From Brenneria goodwinii (lineage in GTDB: Bacteria > Pseudomonadota > Gammaproteobacteria > Enterobacterales > Enterobacteriaceae), in the NCBI RefSeq assembly GCF_002291445.1, contig NZ_CP014137.1, forward strand, positions 4,898,001 through 4,962,000: a stretch of 64,000 nt of DNA. The letters run 5' to 3'. Shown piece after piece: positions 21,352 to 31,009 of this stretch; positions within the stretch are counted from its first letter, which is position 1; every line of letters starts with the position of its first letter. The position numbers were made by a program, and so were the translations under genes. Under the pieces are notes generated by a model, which did no database searches, had not been told where the DNA came from, and was given only the letters and a program-made list of their open reading frames with translations.

Positions 21352-22641
21352 TTAGGCGTACTGACGTACGGGGTTATACACGGTTTTAACCAGCCAATAC
21401 ATCATGCTGGCAACGATCAATGAATTGATGGACGGCACCCCCCATTCAAAGGCGAAGCCGACGATGGAACCGACAATACTGGCCGCAATCGCCGCCCATC
21501 CGATAAACGGGGTATCTTTAATTTCCGGCAACTTACCCTCTTTGCGGCTGTCCGTGAGCTGTTTTCTGTGGGTGCGTAAAATATAATAATCAACCAGCAT
21601 GATACCGATGATAGGCGGGAACAGCACGCCAAGTAGCGTCAGAAAATCAACAAATCTGTCCAGAATGCCAATGACGGAAAGAAAGGTGCCAATAAAGCCG
21701 ATCGCCAGCGTTATCGACATATAGCTGAGTTTTCTCCCGGTGATGCCTTCAACGGCATTGGCGATGCCCAGCGAAGAAGAATACAGATTGATGTCATTGA
21801 TCCTCAACGTGGAGAAAATGACCACGATCAGGCCGATGCCGCCAGCCGTTTGCGACATGATGGTCACCACGTCAGCCGTATTCAACGCCCGCGCAATCAA
21901 TATGGCCAGGCCGTTGACGATAAATTCACCGATAATGATCGACATGATGGTGATCCAGAAAACATGGTCGCCCTTTTTGGAATAGCGGGTCATATCCGGC
22001 GTGATCAGGCTGGCCACAATACAACCGCCCACAACCATAGTGGCTCCGGCGCTGATTGAAACCGCTTCACCGGTTGGTGATGAGCTAAGTAATTCGGCGA
22101 TATTATGTCCGGTCAGGGTCATGACCGAGATATATCCGACAATCAGAACAAACAACGGCACCGCGATTTTGGCGGTAAATTTCAGTGCCCTGAAACCGAA
22201 AGCGACGAGAATGGTTAGCGCCGCGCCTGAGATGGCGGCTGACCAGCCAAAACCTAATTTATCGCCCATCGCGAAATTAAGCGCTTTGGCGAAAACGGCG
22301 TTTTGCACCCCAAACCAACCTAACAAGCTGATGGCGATCACCAGGCCGATCATGACGGATCCAAAACGTCCAAATCCACACCATCTCGCCAGCAGGCTGC
22401 CGGACAATCCCTCTTTCATCCCGGCATAACCGAGACCCAACGTCACAATGCCAAAAATCGCGCTGCCGATGAAAATGGATAAAAACGCATCGGTTAATGT
22501 CATCGAATTGCCCAATACGGCGCCGAGCATGAACTGGTCCAATGCGGTCAACATGCCGATGTGGACTAATGCCACATTAAAGAAGGGCAACCGCATATTC
22601 ATCGGAACGCGGCTGACTGGATAATCATCTATTCTTTCCAT
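21352..22641 (-). CDS. CodB-like NCS1 nucleobase/cytosine permease
   Basis: A 429-residue membrane protein with about twelve hydrophobic segments and strong overall resemblance to CodB-type NCS1 transporters, which import a nucleobase with a cation (DDYPVSRVP near the start, ITPDMTRYSK in the middle, PPIIGIMLVDYYILR near the end). It is the last gene of a three-gene minus-strand run behind a LuxR-type regulator, separated by 21 bp. No deaminase (CodA) is adjacent, so the substrate could be another purine, pyrimidine or related heterocycle. Confidence 0.85.
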   Translation of the reverse strand: MERIDDYPVSRVPMNMRLPFFNVALVHIGMLTALDQFMLGAVLGNSMTLTDAFLSIFIGSAIFGIVTLGLGYAGMKEGLSGSLLARWCGFGRFGSVMIGLVIAISLLGWFGVQNAVFAKALNFAMGDKLGFGWSAAISGAALTILVAFGFRALKFTAKIAVPLFVLIVGYISVMTLTGHNIAELLSSSPTGEAVSISAGATMVVGGCIVASLITPDMTRYSKKGDHVFWITIMSIIIGEFIVNGLAILIARALNTADVVTIMSQTAGGIGLIVVIFSTLRINDINLYSSSLGIANAVEGITGRKLSYMSITLAIGFIGTFLSVIGILDRFVDFLTLLGVLFPPIIGIMLVDYYILRTHRKQLTDSRKEGKLPEIKDTPFIGWAAIAASIVGSIVGFAFEWGVPSINSLIVASMMYWLVKTVYNPVRQYA

Positions 22642-22662
22642 CTTGAATCTGTCTCCTGATTA

Positions 22663-23352
22663 TTAAATAAATTGGATGCCTTTTGTAATGAGGGAATTTG
22701 GAACGTAATTATCCAAGCCTAAATGATGGCAAAACTCTTCAAACTGATTTAGCGAATGTACTTCTGCTTTTTGATACATGTTATATATTCTGTTCTCAAT
22801 GGTTTTATGTGAGACATTCATTTTTCTCGCGATCTCCTTGCTGGAAAAACGCTGCAAGATCAGAAAAATAATATCAAGCTCAGACTGCGTAAAAACGTCG
22901 TTTGTCAGTTCTGTATTTAATGTGGTGGGTTTTTTCTGGCTGATGTATATCAAAGGCGACAAAGTATTGAGCTGTCTCGCATTCCACATTGTACCAATGC
23001 AAATCTTATCTTTATTAAAAATGGGTATTTTTTCGCTGACGAAAGGTGTGAGATTTTTTTTTCCGTACCAATAGTGTGTTTCTATAACCGTTACTCGCTG
23101 TTCACTATTCTCGGTTCGCCTGTCATGCTCTTTAAAATCCTCGGAAAGTTCTGCCCAGCTGGCAGGAAACTCATCATCAAATCTACCTTCGATATCAAAA
23201 CTTGAAGGGGTATTAGTATAAAGACATGCCTCTTTATTCATGTAGACATGTCTGGATTCTAAATCTTTAATTCCCCATGGCTCATTTAAGCATTCCATCA
23301 TGGTGATAAGATTGTGAATATAATCATTCATACTTTTGGATGATGATGACAT
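22663..23352 (-). CDS. LuxR-family transcriptional regulator with PAS-like sensor domain
   Basis: 229 residues. The N-terminal ~130 residues resemble the PAS-like domain of enterobacterial LuxR-type regulators (NEPWGIKDLESRHVYMN). The C-terminal GerE helix-turn-helix is at about 153-200, with FTQSELDIIFLI and SSKEIARKMNVSHKTIENR. No receiver domain or autoinducer-binding domain is evident. It sits between an acetyltransferase and a permease gene on the same strand and probably controls the permease; the ligand is unknown. Confidence 0.85.
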   Translation of the reverse strand: MSSSSKSMNDYIHNLITMMECLNEPWGIKDLESRHVYMNKEACLYTNTPSSFDIEGRFDDEFPASWAELSEDFKEHDRRTENSEQRVTVIETHYWYGKKNLTPFVSEKIPIFNKDKICIGTMWNARQLNTLSPLIYISQKKPTTLNTELTNDVFTQSELDIIFLILQRFSSKEIARKMNVSHKTIENRIYNMYQKAEVHSLNQFEEFCHHLGLDNYVPNSLITKGIQFI

Positions 23353-23381
23353 CCTGCCCTCCTTGTGTCGTTGTTGTTAAC

Positions 23382-23795
23382 TCAGCGAATTAGTTTTGAT
23401 AAGTAGTGCCGGGTGTGCCTGTGGGCGTATCCCGGCAGGTTCCCATACTCGCGATATCCCAGCTTTTCATAGAAGCCGCGGGCCTGAAAACTGAACGTAT
23501 CGACATAGGCAAAATGGCAATCGCGTTTCAGCGCTTCTTCTTCCGCTTTCTTCATTAACTGACTGCCCAACCCGATTTTTCTGTGCGCTTCACTGACCCA
23601 CAGATATTGTATTTCCAGTCCTCCCCACCATGTCCTTGCTATAAGTCCGGCAATGATATGATTGGTTTCATCCTTGAAATTTAAAAAAAGTGGATGAATA
23701 TCAACCGCGTCGTATTGTTCGTTATGTTTCCATAGACTTTGAATAACGAGCTCTTCTTCATTTTTATTCGGTGTATCGGTAATATTTAAATTCAT
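23382..23795 (-). CDS. GNAT-family N-acetyltransferase
   Basis: 137 residues covering one GNAT fold. The acetyl-CoA pyrophosphate loop is in the stretch VSEAHRKIGLGSQLMKKAE and the C-terminal motif is FYEKLGYREYG. It is the first gene of the minus-strand GNAT/LuxR/permease run, with 29 bp to the regulator. The substrate cannot be assigned; small GNAT proteins of this type often act on antibiotics or small amines. Confidence 0.85.
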   Translation of the reverse strand: MNLNITDTPNKNEEELVIQSLWKHNEQYDAVDIHPLFLNFKDETNHIIAGLIARTWWGGLEIQYLWVSEAHRKIGLGSQLMKKAEEEALKRDCHFAYVDTFSFQARGFYEKLGYREYGNLPGYAHRHTRHYLSKLIR

Positions 23796-23863
23796 TTATT
23801 TTTCGTTTCCTTATTATTAGTTAGCTATATTTTTTACATTTGCAAACAATAGCTGATAACATA

Positions 23864-23892
23864 AAAACCTCTCCTAAACAAGAGGGTTTTTT
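23864..23892. terminator. AT-flanked hairpin upstream of the GNAT gene
   Basis: AAACCTCT and AGAGGGTTT form a stem around an 8-base loop, with an A-run before and a T-run after, so it can terminate in either direction. It lies ~70 bp upstream of the GNAT start codon, where a minus-strand leader would be, so it could be an attenuator, or a terminator for plus-strand read-through. Confidence 0.5.
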
Positions 23893-24361
23893 ACCTCTTC
23901 TCATATGCTCTCGTTGCGCTATTGTAAATTAGTTAGTTGGATCTACGTCGTAAGATGTTTATTTTCATTCTCAATTTACAGGATTAAGTGAATAGTGCCC
24001 TTCACCAGGGAAAATTATTTCAGAGTTTGTAAAATAGACATGATGTTGAACCAGAATAGGACGTTAGTCGACAAGATAATATAATAATTTTTATGGCATT
24101 TTATACAGTTGGAACTGATATTTCGCTTTGCCTATCATACCGAACGACATATTGGCGTGGGAGCACATTTTGAGGCAAATGAAGAATGTCATTGAGATCG
24201 AAAGGCTATCGGGATGCTCAGGGCGGGCTCCCTCTTAATATTGAAATAGATGATTTATTTCGATTTCATTGATCATACCCGGCCCAGTGAAAACCAATGA
24301 CTCTCTTTAATGATATCAACGAAATACCCGCCCCACGCTGCGATACGAGTAAAACGCATGA
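23893..24361. other. Intergenic region with no supported gene
   Basis: About 470 bp, AT-rich on the left and rising in GC toward the right. No frame with a ribosome site and convincing composition was found. It separates the minus-strand permease operon from a plus-strand gene remnant, so a promoter for the former may lie here. Confidence 0.5.
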
Positions 24362-25477
24362 ATTGATGGACGTCATCTTCCTCACCTTTACCGCCGCGCC
24401 CCGCGCCGCTATCTGGATGGGAAACCATACAGCCAGCTCCCGTGGCTAAGACCGCATTCTCCTTTATTCCTGTTGGTGCGTTTCTACTACTCCTCGTTAC
24501 GCTTTGTTACGCTGCATGGGCGGCCTTTGCCTCCCTTCGACGGCAAAACGCCGACGCTGCTGTTGGCTAGCCATCGCAATGGCGCGGCGGATGGCTGGAT
24601 CTTCAACCAACTGCTGCCGACCGCGCAGTTTCTGACCTCCGTTCAACTGCTTCGCTCACGCTTTCTGCGCCTGATGTTCGCCGGTATCCCGGTGGTGCGC
24701 GACAAGGATCGCGTGCGCTATTTTATTGAGGAGGTGATCCGTCTGGCGCGGATTTATACCTATCTGGACGACCTTGAACATTACCAAACGACGCGCCTGA
24801 CGCTGCCCTTCCGCAAAGGGATTAAAGAGATCGGCGAGCGTCTGGTGGCGCTTGGAGTATTGCGCGAGGCCAGCGATATCTATTTCGCCCCGTTCAGCGT
24901 ACTGGATGACGCTATCCGCGAGGAGCGCTTCGACACGCTGGAGCAGGTAGTGTACGCCAACCAGGCGGGCTGGCGGCAGGCTAAACAGCGCAGCCCGGCC
25001 TGGAACTACGACGAGCAGAGCAGCGCGGAAGACACGCCGACCGGTAATGAGCTGACGGGGTTGGCGGGCAGCCCGGGCACCGTCGAGGGCGAGGTGTTTT
25101 TAATCCACAGCCCGGACGATTTCGCGCTGTTTCCCAAAGGGGCGATTCTGGTGGCAAGAACCACCAATCCCGCGTGGACCTCGCTGTTTTATCGCGCCAG
25201 CGGCGTGATTACCGAAAGCGGCGGCCCGCTTTCACATGGGGCGGTGACGGCCAGAGAGCTGCAATTGCCGGCGGTGATGAGCGTGCGCGGCGTTATGACG
25301 CGTTTGCAGAACGGCATGCGCGTACGGCTGGACGGCAAACGGCACGGTCAGCGTGTTGTAACCGGGGCGGCGAGGCGCTACGCCAAACCGTTTGCCACGC
25401 ATCGGAGCCTGATTCGCCAGCGCGTAAAGATGGTAGCGGCTGGCGGCGCATTACCCGCAGCGCGGCGAAGGCCGTGA
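24362..25477 (+). pseudogene. Chimeric remnant: acyltransferase fragment fused in frame to PEP-utilising-enzyme C-terminus
   Basis: The frame is open from 24362 after a TGA, without a convincing start; the first GTG is at 24473. The first part (YLDGKPYSQLPWLRP through SHRNGAADG) resembles a PlsC-type glycerophosphate acyltransferase, with an HX4D-like motif HRNGAAD. It switches abruptly after VVRDKDR to a region resembling phosphoenolpyruvate synthase-like enzymes, ending with the swivelling phosphohistidine domain (SGVITESGGPLSHGAVTARE, phospho-His in SHG). Both parts are much shorter than their families. The simplest reading is an in-frame deletion that joined two neighbouring genes. Whether the fusion is expressed is unknown. 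Confidence 0.65.
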
Positions 25478-25724
25478 AGGCGGCGGTAAGCGAGCCGATT
25501 AGGCTTAACCGCTGGCGATGTTTTGAGCCGTTGGCTGCTTATCTGCGCAATCGCCGCACAGCGGTCAGAATTTATGGCTAAAAGGGCTTGTCAGCGATAA
25601 ATGATTGGTACATAATGCTGCCCACCGATAAGGATGCTAGTAAATAGTTATATAATTCATTGTATTACAATGATTATCATCGGCAGTCGCGCAGGTCCAT
25701 TGCGCCGACGCAAAAAATCTCTCT

Positions 25725-25817
<93 letters not shown>

Positions 25818-26027
25818 GTCCAATGATGTCTGTAGGTCTATGAAAAAAGAGCGAAAAGTTCTTTTTTTGTTTCCAAAGCAATCCATTGAATACCACCCAC
25901 GGCCAGCCTTTTTAAGGCCAGAATTGAGGCCAAAAAAACAGGGTGGCAACGCGTTCCTGATTGTTGCTGGGATCAAATAAAGGCAATGACAAGCATAGAG
26001 CCTGAGTCTCAACCTGGAGCTCTTGTC

Positions 26028-26348
26028 ATGGTACTTTCCGATTTGATTATCCGGCAGGCTAAAGCCAACGGTAAAACCTTTCATCTTCCTGATTGCGGTG
26101 GACTCGGTCTGGTTGTTTCGCCGGTGGGCGGTAAGTCATGGCATTTCCGCTATTACTGGCTGGGTAAACAGAAGCGCCTCTCTCTAGGCCGTTATCCTGA
26201 AATCGGCTTACGCAAAGCGCGCGCATTGCGCGATGAAGCTCGCGAGCTGTTGGCTAAAGGCATCAACCCCTGCACTGTTCGCAAACAAAAGCGGCAGGCC
26301 GAGCGTGCCGGCTACAGCTTCAAAGCCGTGGCAGCGAGAGTTTATTAA
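26028..26348 (+). pseudogene. Truncated P4-type tyrosine integrase (N-terminal domain only)
   Basis: About 106 residues from ATG 26028 (a start at 25986 is possible). It matches the N-terminal arm-binding domain of P4-like integrases: LIIRQAKANGKTFHLPDCGG, KSWHFRYYWLGKQKRLSLG and RYPEIGLRKARALRDEAREL. Full-length members are about 400 residues; here the frame stops after FKAVAARVY, so the core-binding and catalytic domains (R-H-R-Y residues) are missing. The position just downstream of the tRNA matches the usual integrase location. It is probably non-functional. Confidence 0.85.
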
Positions 26349-26998
26349 TGTGCTTATATGGTGTTCATCCTAATTTTCAGTACTCATCCTCTATCCCTCA
26401 CCTCGGGCCATTCAATGTCTATCGACAGTCTCGGGCTTATGGGCCTTGTTGCGGTAGTTAATCTGGAAAGTACGATGGCAATGTTGACAGTAATATAGAG
26501 GAAATCCTGCTTTTCCCGTTACATGTTTATGGAACGGTTCTATTTGTTGCCATTATGAGCAAGCAACTTAGATAGTGACAGTAATGAAACGCATTACTTA
26601 CAAGTTCATGCTTTATCAAAGTAACGTTTTTAAGTGATGATCGTTATTTGTAATTACATTTAAATGTGGATATTACTCATTACCTTGCCTGCTATTAATA
26701 TTTATCATGGTAATTTGCTTGCTATTTTTTGAACTAGGTCAAAAAATACGCTATTTTTCTAAAATGTAAGGAATGTTAACGTTTATAGTATTGATAATCG
26801 TTATCATATGTAATAGTGTGTGTATTGTTGTTCAGTAAGCCAAACTAAAATAATAGAAAAAGTTTTGTCTGTTTCTTGATGGAAATATGCATTACGTTGC
26901 ATGCGATTTTGTATGCGCATAATGAAGGATTTTGTTTATATGCATGTGACCATTGAAGGTGTTTGATTTTATGCAGATATGGAGATCATGCTCACTCT
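26349..26998. other. AT-rich gap after the integrase fragment
   Basis: About 650 bp with no convincing gene. It holds a Fur-box-like palindrome near 26790-26805 and several promoter-like AT-rich stretches. It is likely eroded sequence from the lost integrase and adjoining DNA. Confidence 0.55.
26787..26805. promoter_or_regulatory. Candidate Fur box
   Basis: AGTATTGATAATCGTTATC matches the 19-bp consensus GATAATGATAATCATTATC at 15 positions, and the core GATAATCGTTATC matches 12 of 13. It lies upstream of the microcin/siderophore genes, where iron control would be expected. A decayed transposase lies between it and the first pathway gene, so which promoter it serves is unclear. Confidence 0.55.
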
Positions 26999-27727
26999 AT
27001 GAAAATATTTATTACCGATGGACAGAAAGCTGAATTTGAACATCTTCATGACGCTAGGCATGATAAGCGGGTTTACAATCGAATCAAAGCCATTCTTCTG
27101 GCTTTGGTGGGATGGAATCCAGCAATAATCGTTCAGGCTCTGCACCTGTATGAAATCATTATCAGTCTTCGTATCAGTGATCATCTTAATGAGCGCAAGC
27201 TCAAACCTGAAAACGGTAGTTCTGATGGGGTGCTTAATGTCGAGCAAACAGAAAGTTCAATCGGTCATTTATCACAGCATTTATGTCACCATCCTCATGA
27301 AATAGGGGCTTATGCCGCTCAGCGCTGGAATATTTGGTTCAGCATTCCTTGTATAAACAAGTGGCTGCATTATTATAGTTTCAATTTTTTCAATGAAATA
27401 TGCAAGCATTCACCCGATTACAGGGAAAAAATTTATCTGATAGTGGATGATTCGGATTATAACCGAATCCCATGGATTAAAGATTACTCCTATCTGCCAA
27501 ACATAGAACTTCATTATTATTTTTCGCTTTACAGTACGAATTTGAACGCAATAGAGCGCTTGTGTAAAGTGATGAAGGATCATGTGTGGAATAATCGATA
27601 TATAGAAAGTACACGCGAATATCGGGATGCAATATTCGGTTTTATCTCCACGACGCTATCAGAAATAGCAGCATCGCTCATGACAAAAATTCACGATCGC
27701 TTTCAGGTATTCAACCCTGCATCTTGA
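26999..27727 (+). pseudogene. IS630-family transposase, internally deleted
   Basis: From ATG 26999 about 242 residues, against ~345 for the family. The N-terminal part (MKIFITDGQKAEFEHLHD, then QALHLYE) and C-terminal part (NLNAIERLCKVMKDHVWNNR, TREYRDAIFGFI) are recognisable as IS630 transposase, but about 100 residues are missing around WLHYYSFNFFNEI, which removes the first DDE aspartate region. The DSDYNR stretch replaces the usual DGAGYHR. No terminal inverted repeats were confirmed. An inactive relic marking past rearrangement at the island's left end. Confidence 0.75.
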
Positions 27728-27826
27728 GGATTATTATATATTCTGTGAATAATAAAAAATTAAGAGTTAGATCGTTATCTAGCAGTGCGATAGCTGCGAT
27801 TTCTTTATAACACAAGGATAGTCAAT

Positions 27827-28071
27827 ATGGATATGGAGAAGGATTTACAGACTCTCACGGCTAAAAGGCTAAAAGGCTAAAAGCATTACTTCTGAGAAAA
27901 ATCAATGTTTCGGAAAGTGAGTTTGATGAAGATGAAAACTTGTTTGACTATGGTTTGGATTCTATAGATGTCATGGTTTTAGTCGGAGAATTAAAAGCAT
28001 ATGGGATACAGGCTAACTTTATTGATATGGTGAGAGCTCCCACCTTCAGGGCATGGAAAAATTTGCCATGA
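27827..28071 (+). pseudogene. Free-standing aryl carrier protein (EntB ArCP-like), broken or switchable by an 8-bp repeat
   Basis: ATG 27827 follows AAGGA at 27814-27818. The frame stops after 17 codons because of three copies of GCTAAAAG at 27860-27883. Removing one copy restores a continuous 78-residue protein ending at TGA 28069-28071. Its downstream part reads FDEDENLFDYGLDSIDVM, then NFIDMVRAPTFRAW, matching the aryl carrier domain of EntB/VibB type, with the phosphopantetheine serine in GLDS. In siderophore synthesis such a domain carries 2,3-dihydroxybenzoate to the NRPS condensation domain. It lies ~3 kb upstream of an EntF-like NRPS. It may be a pseudogene or a slipped-strand (phase-variable) gene; a sequencing error is also possible. 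Confidence 0.75.
27860..27883 (+). repeat. Three tandem copies of GCTAAAAG inside the carrier-protein gene
   Basis: Three perfect 8-bp units. Eight is not a multiple of three, so unit gain or loss changes the frame. Two units give an intact reading frame; three give a stop within the tract. Confidence 0.9.
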
Positions 28072-28840
28072 GTCTTTGAACAAGAAAACTCTAAAATATA
28101 AAAAATGAACGATGCTAGAGTAGCGGTTGTGTGAAAGTAATACTCTGAATAGCCATGTTATATAGTCAGAGGAATGGTATCTTGTGGTGCAAAATATTGA
28201 CTATAACATATCCGGAGCGTTGGTTATTAGTGTGATGGGAATCATAATGCATTTCTCTATCTTTAGTAATTATTATGGAGATAATAGATAAAAGGGTTGA
28301 GACGGCTTTCTGTTATAAATTGATAGTTTGGTATGATATCACAGTATATATCAATTTATTATATTGATGTGATGTTGGTGTTTTTTATTTGATTGTTATT
28401 AATGCTAGGGTGTTTTTTGACGGATATTTTTTCTTTCATAAGTTTGATTCATATATATGTATTAGCTTGTGGCTTTATGGCGTAAAAGCAAGGGCGGTAG
28501 CATGTATGAAAATCTACTTATTTTTTTTGTGTGGGTATTTGAAGACGTATGTTAAATTATTAATGGTGAAATTATTTCAGTGTTCCGTTAGTATGAATGT
28601 TACTGTCTCTATAGGAATAAGCATGTCTCCAATCCATATAGGAACTAGATTACGCTGTGAAGTATAAGATAATGGATTTTTGATAATATAGATAAGCAGT
28701 ATTTTCATCCTAAATTAATTAAAGTCTTCACGATGCGGCTTTTGGCTAATAAATGAAACTTATTTTTATGATCTAATTTAATTTGTTGAATAATTCTATG
28801 TGTAATATTTTTTCTGATTAACTAAAAGTATAGGGATTAT
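28072..28840. other. AT-rich gap upstream of the first mchC-like gene
   Basis: About 770 bp with very low GC and several short frames, none with a good ribosome site and recognisable product. The last ~100 bp probably contains the promoter for the gene at 28841. An imperfect palindrome, TGATATCACAG..TATATCA, occurs near 28333-28352. Confidence 0.5.
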
Positions 28841-30583
28841 ATGGCATGCAATGACTTTTTTATTAATGAAAACTTTGTTTCTTTCGATGCATGTAAGTTA
28901 AAAAAAACAAAGTTAATATGGGTGAATCCATCTTATGCTGGACTTCAGCAAGACATTTTGAATGAATGCAGTTACATGGTTAAACGAGATGCTATAATAG
29001 AGAATGTTATTACTGCGCAATGTAAAGTATTCTTTGTCGAGTGTTATAGCGGTTCTGACGTTGAATATCATGGGGGAGGAACCTGCGTTGGATTTAATGG
29101 TAAATGGCTGATAAAAGGGATTGGTACAACCCCACTTTTGCATCAGGATAATGAATCAGTACATGCTACTGGTGAATTACCATTATATTATGCATTATAT
29201 GAGATGATATGGAGTCGTGTCTTAAGCGATATATTGCCTTATGGTTCACTTCCTTGTATTGGAGTTATATCAACCGAAAATAAAGTTATTGATATTAAAA
29301 GCCAAAAACCACATGTTTTAGGGCTATTAGTGAGAGAGTATAGATTGAGACCTGCTCATTTTGGGTGGGCGGTATTTTCTAAGCCCATCCCTGGGCTTAA
29401 GGATAAACAACATTTTGAAGTTGAGCATGTATCAAAAGTTATCTCATCATTACCTTCTTTACTTCCGCAACATAGGGAGTATACAAAAGAAGATTGGCTC
29501 ATGCTAAGTGATGAAGAAAAATTTGATTATGGATTGACTGAGCTTGCTATTCGTCTTGGTGCACAATTCGGTTATTGCCATAGCAAATTCCTTAAAATTG
29601 GAACATCACCATCTAATGTAACGTTAAATGGTGAATTAGTGGATTTTACTTCAGTGGATTCTATTCATCCATTTGGTAGTAAGGCTCCAGAGAGATATAG
29701 ACAAATATTAACCAAGTTTTTCGAGGAAGATCATAAGTGTTTGTTGAGGGAGTTTTATAACTTATTTTTTTGTTTTGGAAAACAAGTATTATGTAGTAAT
29801 GATAAATTTCAGAAAATATATGATAATGCAAAGGATAATTTTCTAAATAGCTATATCTTAACAAAAATAAAAGATAGGTTATTGCTAACTGGATTGCCAA
29901 AAGTTTTATCTGATAAAATAGAAATAACTCAGAATGAGGTTAGACTATCGTCGATGATCGATAGTTTGATATATCGAAATGAAAATTTTTCTGTGGATGA
30001 TATATATACTCCTTCATGTAGTTTTGGGTTTATTATGTTCGAGCTTGCCATGTGCTATAACAAAAAAGATAAATTTATGTCAATAATTCCTGCCAGCATG
30101 ATTAATCCTTTGGAAAAGGAGATTCTTTATGATTTATACTTAAAATATAGAGGGAAGGCGGAGGAGGTGGCAAGGAATTTAAGTAAGGTGATTACCAGTG
30201 AAAACATAACGAAATCATGTTTTTTAAATATCACACGATTAACAAGCTCACGGGAATGTATTGAACGTGAAACTATAATAAATTTGTTACAAAACACGTG
30301 TGATAACATCGCCCCCCAAAAACTAAAATACGTAGTTGGCTCAATTATTGGTAAGATTAATACTTTAATTTATGATAGTCCTACTGCTCGGATAGTTTGT
30401 TGGCAAGACGAATATAAAAAGATAGGATTCGATATTAGAGATGGTGGTTTTTATGTCAATTTTTTTATAAATAATTCTATTGAGAAGTATGATTCATTGT
30501 CATCTTTGCCTGAGATTGACTTATTAAATATAGTAGGGTTCTATGGAGGAAGGATTTGGAGTGTTTTTGATGCTACACATTAA
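28841..30583 (+). CDS. MchC/MceJ-like microcin maturation protein, copy 1
   Basis: 580 residues, very AT-rich. It is a homologue of the protein at 35257: both share an N-terminal Cys-Ser-Tyr, a GGG-x-x-x-GF-x-G core (YHGGGTCVGFNGKWLIKGIG), the block LPYGS and the block LVREYRLRPAHF, and later the stretch SPSNVTLNGELVDF. I recognise this as the MchC (H47) / MceJ (E492) family. In the E492 system MceJ works with MceI to attach a glucosylated enterobactin derivative to the C-terminal serine of the microcin. No catalytic residues are established that I can point to. It stands alone, about 660 bp before the NRPS, and differs strongly in base composition from copy 2, so the two were probably acquired separately. 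Confidence 0.75.
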   Translation: MACNDFFINENFVSFDACKLKKTKLIWVNPSYAGLQQDILNECSYMVKRDAIIENVITAQCKVFFVECYSGSDVEYHGGGTCVGFNGKWLIKGIGTTPLLHQDNESVHATGELPLYYALYEMIWSRVLSDILPYGSLPCIGVISTENKVIDIKSQKPHVLGLLVREYRLRPAHFGWAVFSKPIPGLKDKQHFEVEHVSKVISSLPSLLPQHREYTKEDWLMLSDEEKFDYGLTELAIRLGAQFGYCHSKFLKIGTSPSNVTLNGELVDFTSVDSIHPFGSKAPERYRQILTKFFEEDHKCLLREFYNLFFCFGKQVLCSNDKFQKIYDNAKDNFLNSYILTKIKDRLLLTGLPKVLSDKIEITQNEVRLSSMIDSLIYRNENFSVDDIYTPSCSFGFIMFELAMCYNKKDKFMSIIPASMINPLEKEILYDLYLKYRGKAEEVARNLSKVITSENITKSCFLNITRLTSSRECIERETIINLLQNTCDNIAPQKLKYVVGSIIGKINTLIYDSPTARIVCWQDEYKKIGFDIRDGGFYVNFFINNSIEKYDSLSSLPEIDLLNIVGFYGGRIWSVFDATH

Positions 30584-31009
30584 AGATGTATCTAAGAGTA
30601 AAAAAGATGTTATTTAGGGACAGCAAGAAGATCGTGCTCACCTACTCAAACTAACATTTTACTTCATGTGGATGCTCTGACGCTTTCATAAAAAGATGGG
30701 TGAGAGTCATTCTCTTGTACTGATGTGAAGGATAGAACTTGTTACGGACAAAGTAGACGGAAATGATAAACTTCGATCTCTAATATAATAAGGTGTAAAA
30801 TATAGATAAAGTGGCAGGTATAATAATTTTGTTGTTGACGGTTTTGCCCATTTTGTTTTCCTCTTTGAGGAATGTTGGAGAAGATGATTAGTTTGTATAT
30901 GTCCACCTGTCGCTTGTTAATTATATCGAATCTATTGGTTTATTTGAGATGGTAAAAATAATAATTATTTAGTCTGGTTGGAATGCGAAGCTTAAACAAC
31001 AGGAGCTTT
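30584..31009. other. Gap between mchC-like copy 1 and the leader-peptide gene
   Basis: About 425 bp, AT-rich, no gene found. A weak Fur-like stretch (AAAAATAATAATTATTTAG, 12 of 19 against consensus) near 30954-30972 lies just upstream of the small ORF and NRPS and could be a promoter element; support is slight. Confidence 0.35.

Noticed and set aside
26999..27727. Functional transposase driving the island
   Set aside because: The central part of the IS630 transposase, including the first catalytic Asp region, is missing, and no terminal repeats were found.
28389..28667. 92-codon frame in the AT-rich gap before the first mchC-like gene
   Set aside because: No ribosome site, unusual composition (Phe/Tyr/Cys-rich), and no leader or membrane pattern like the other small genes here.
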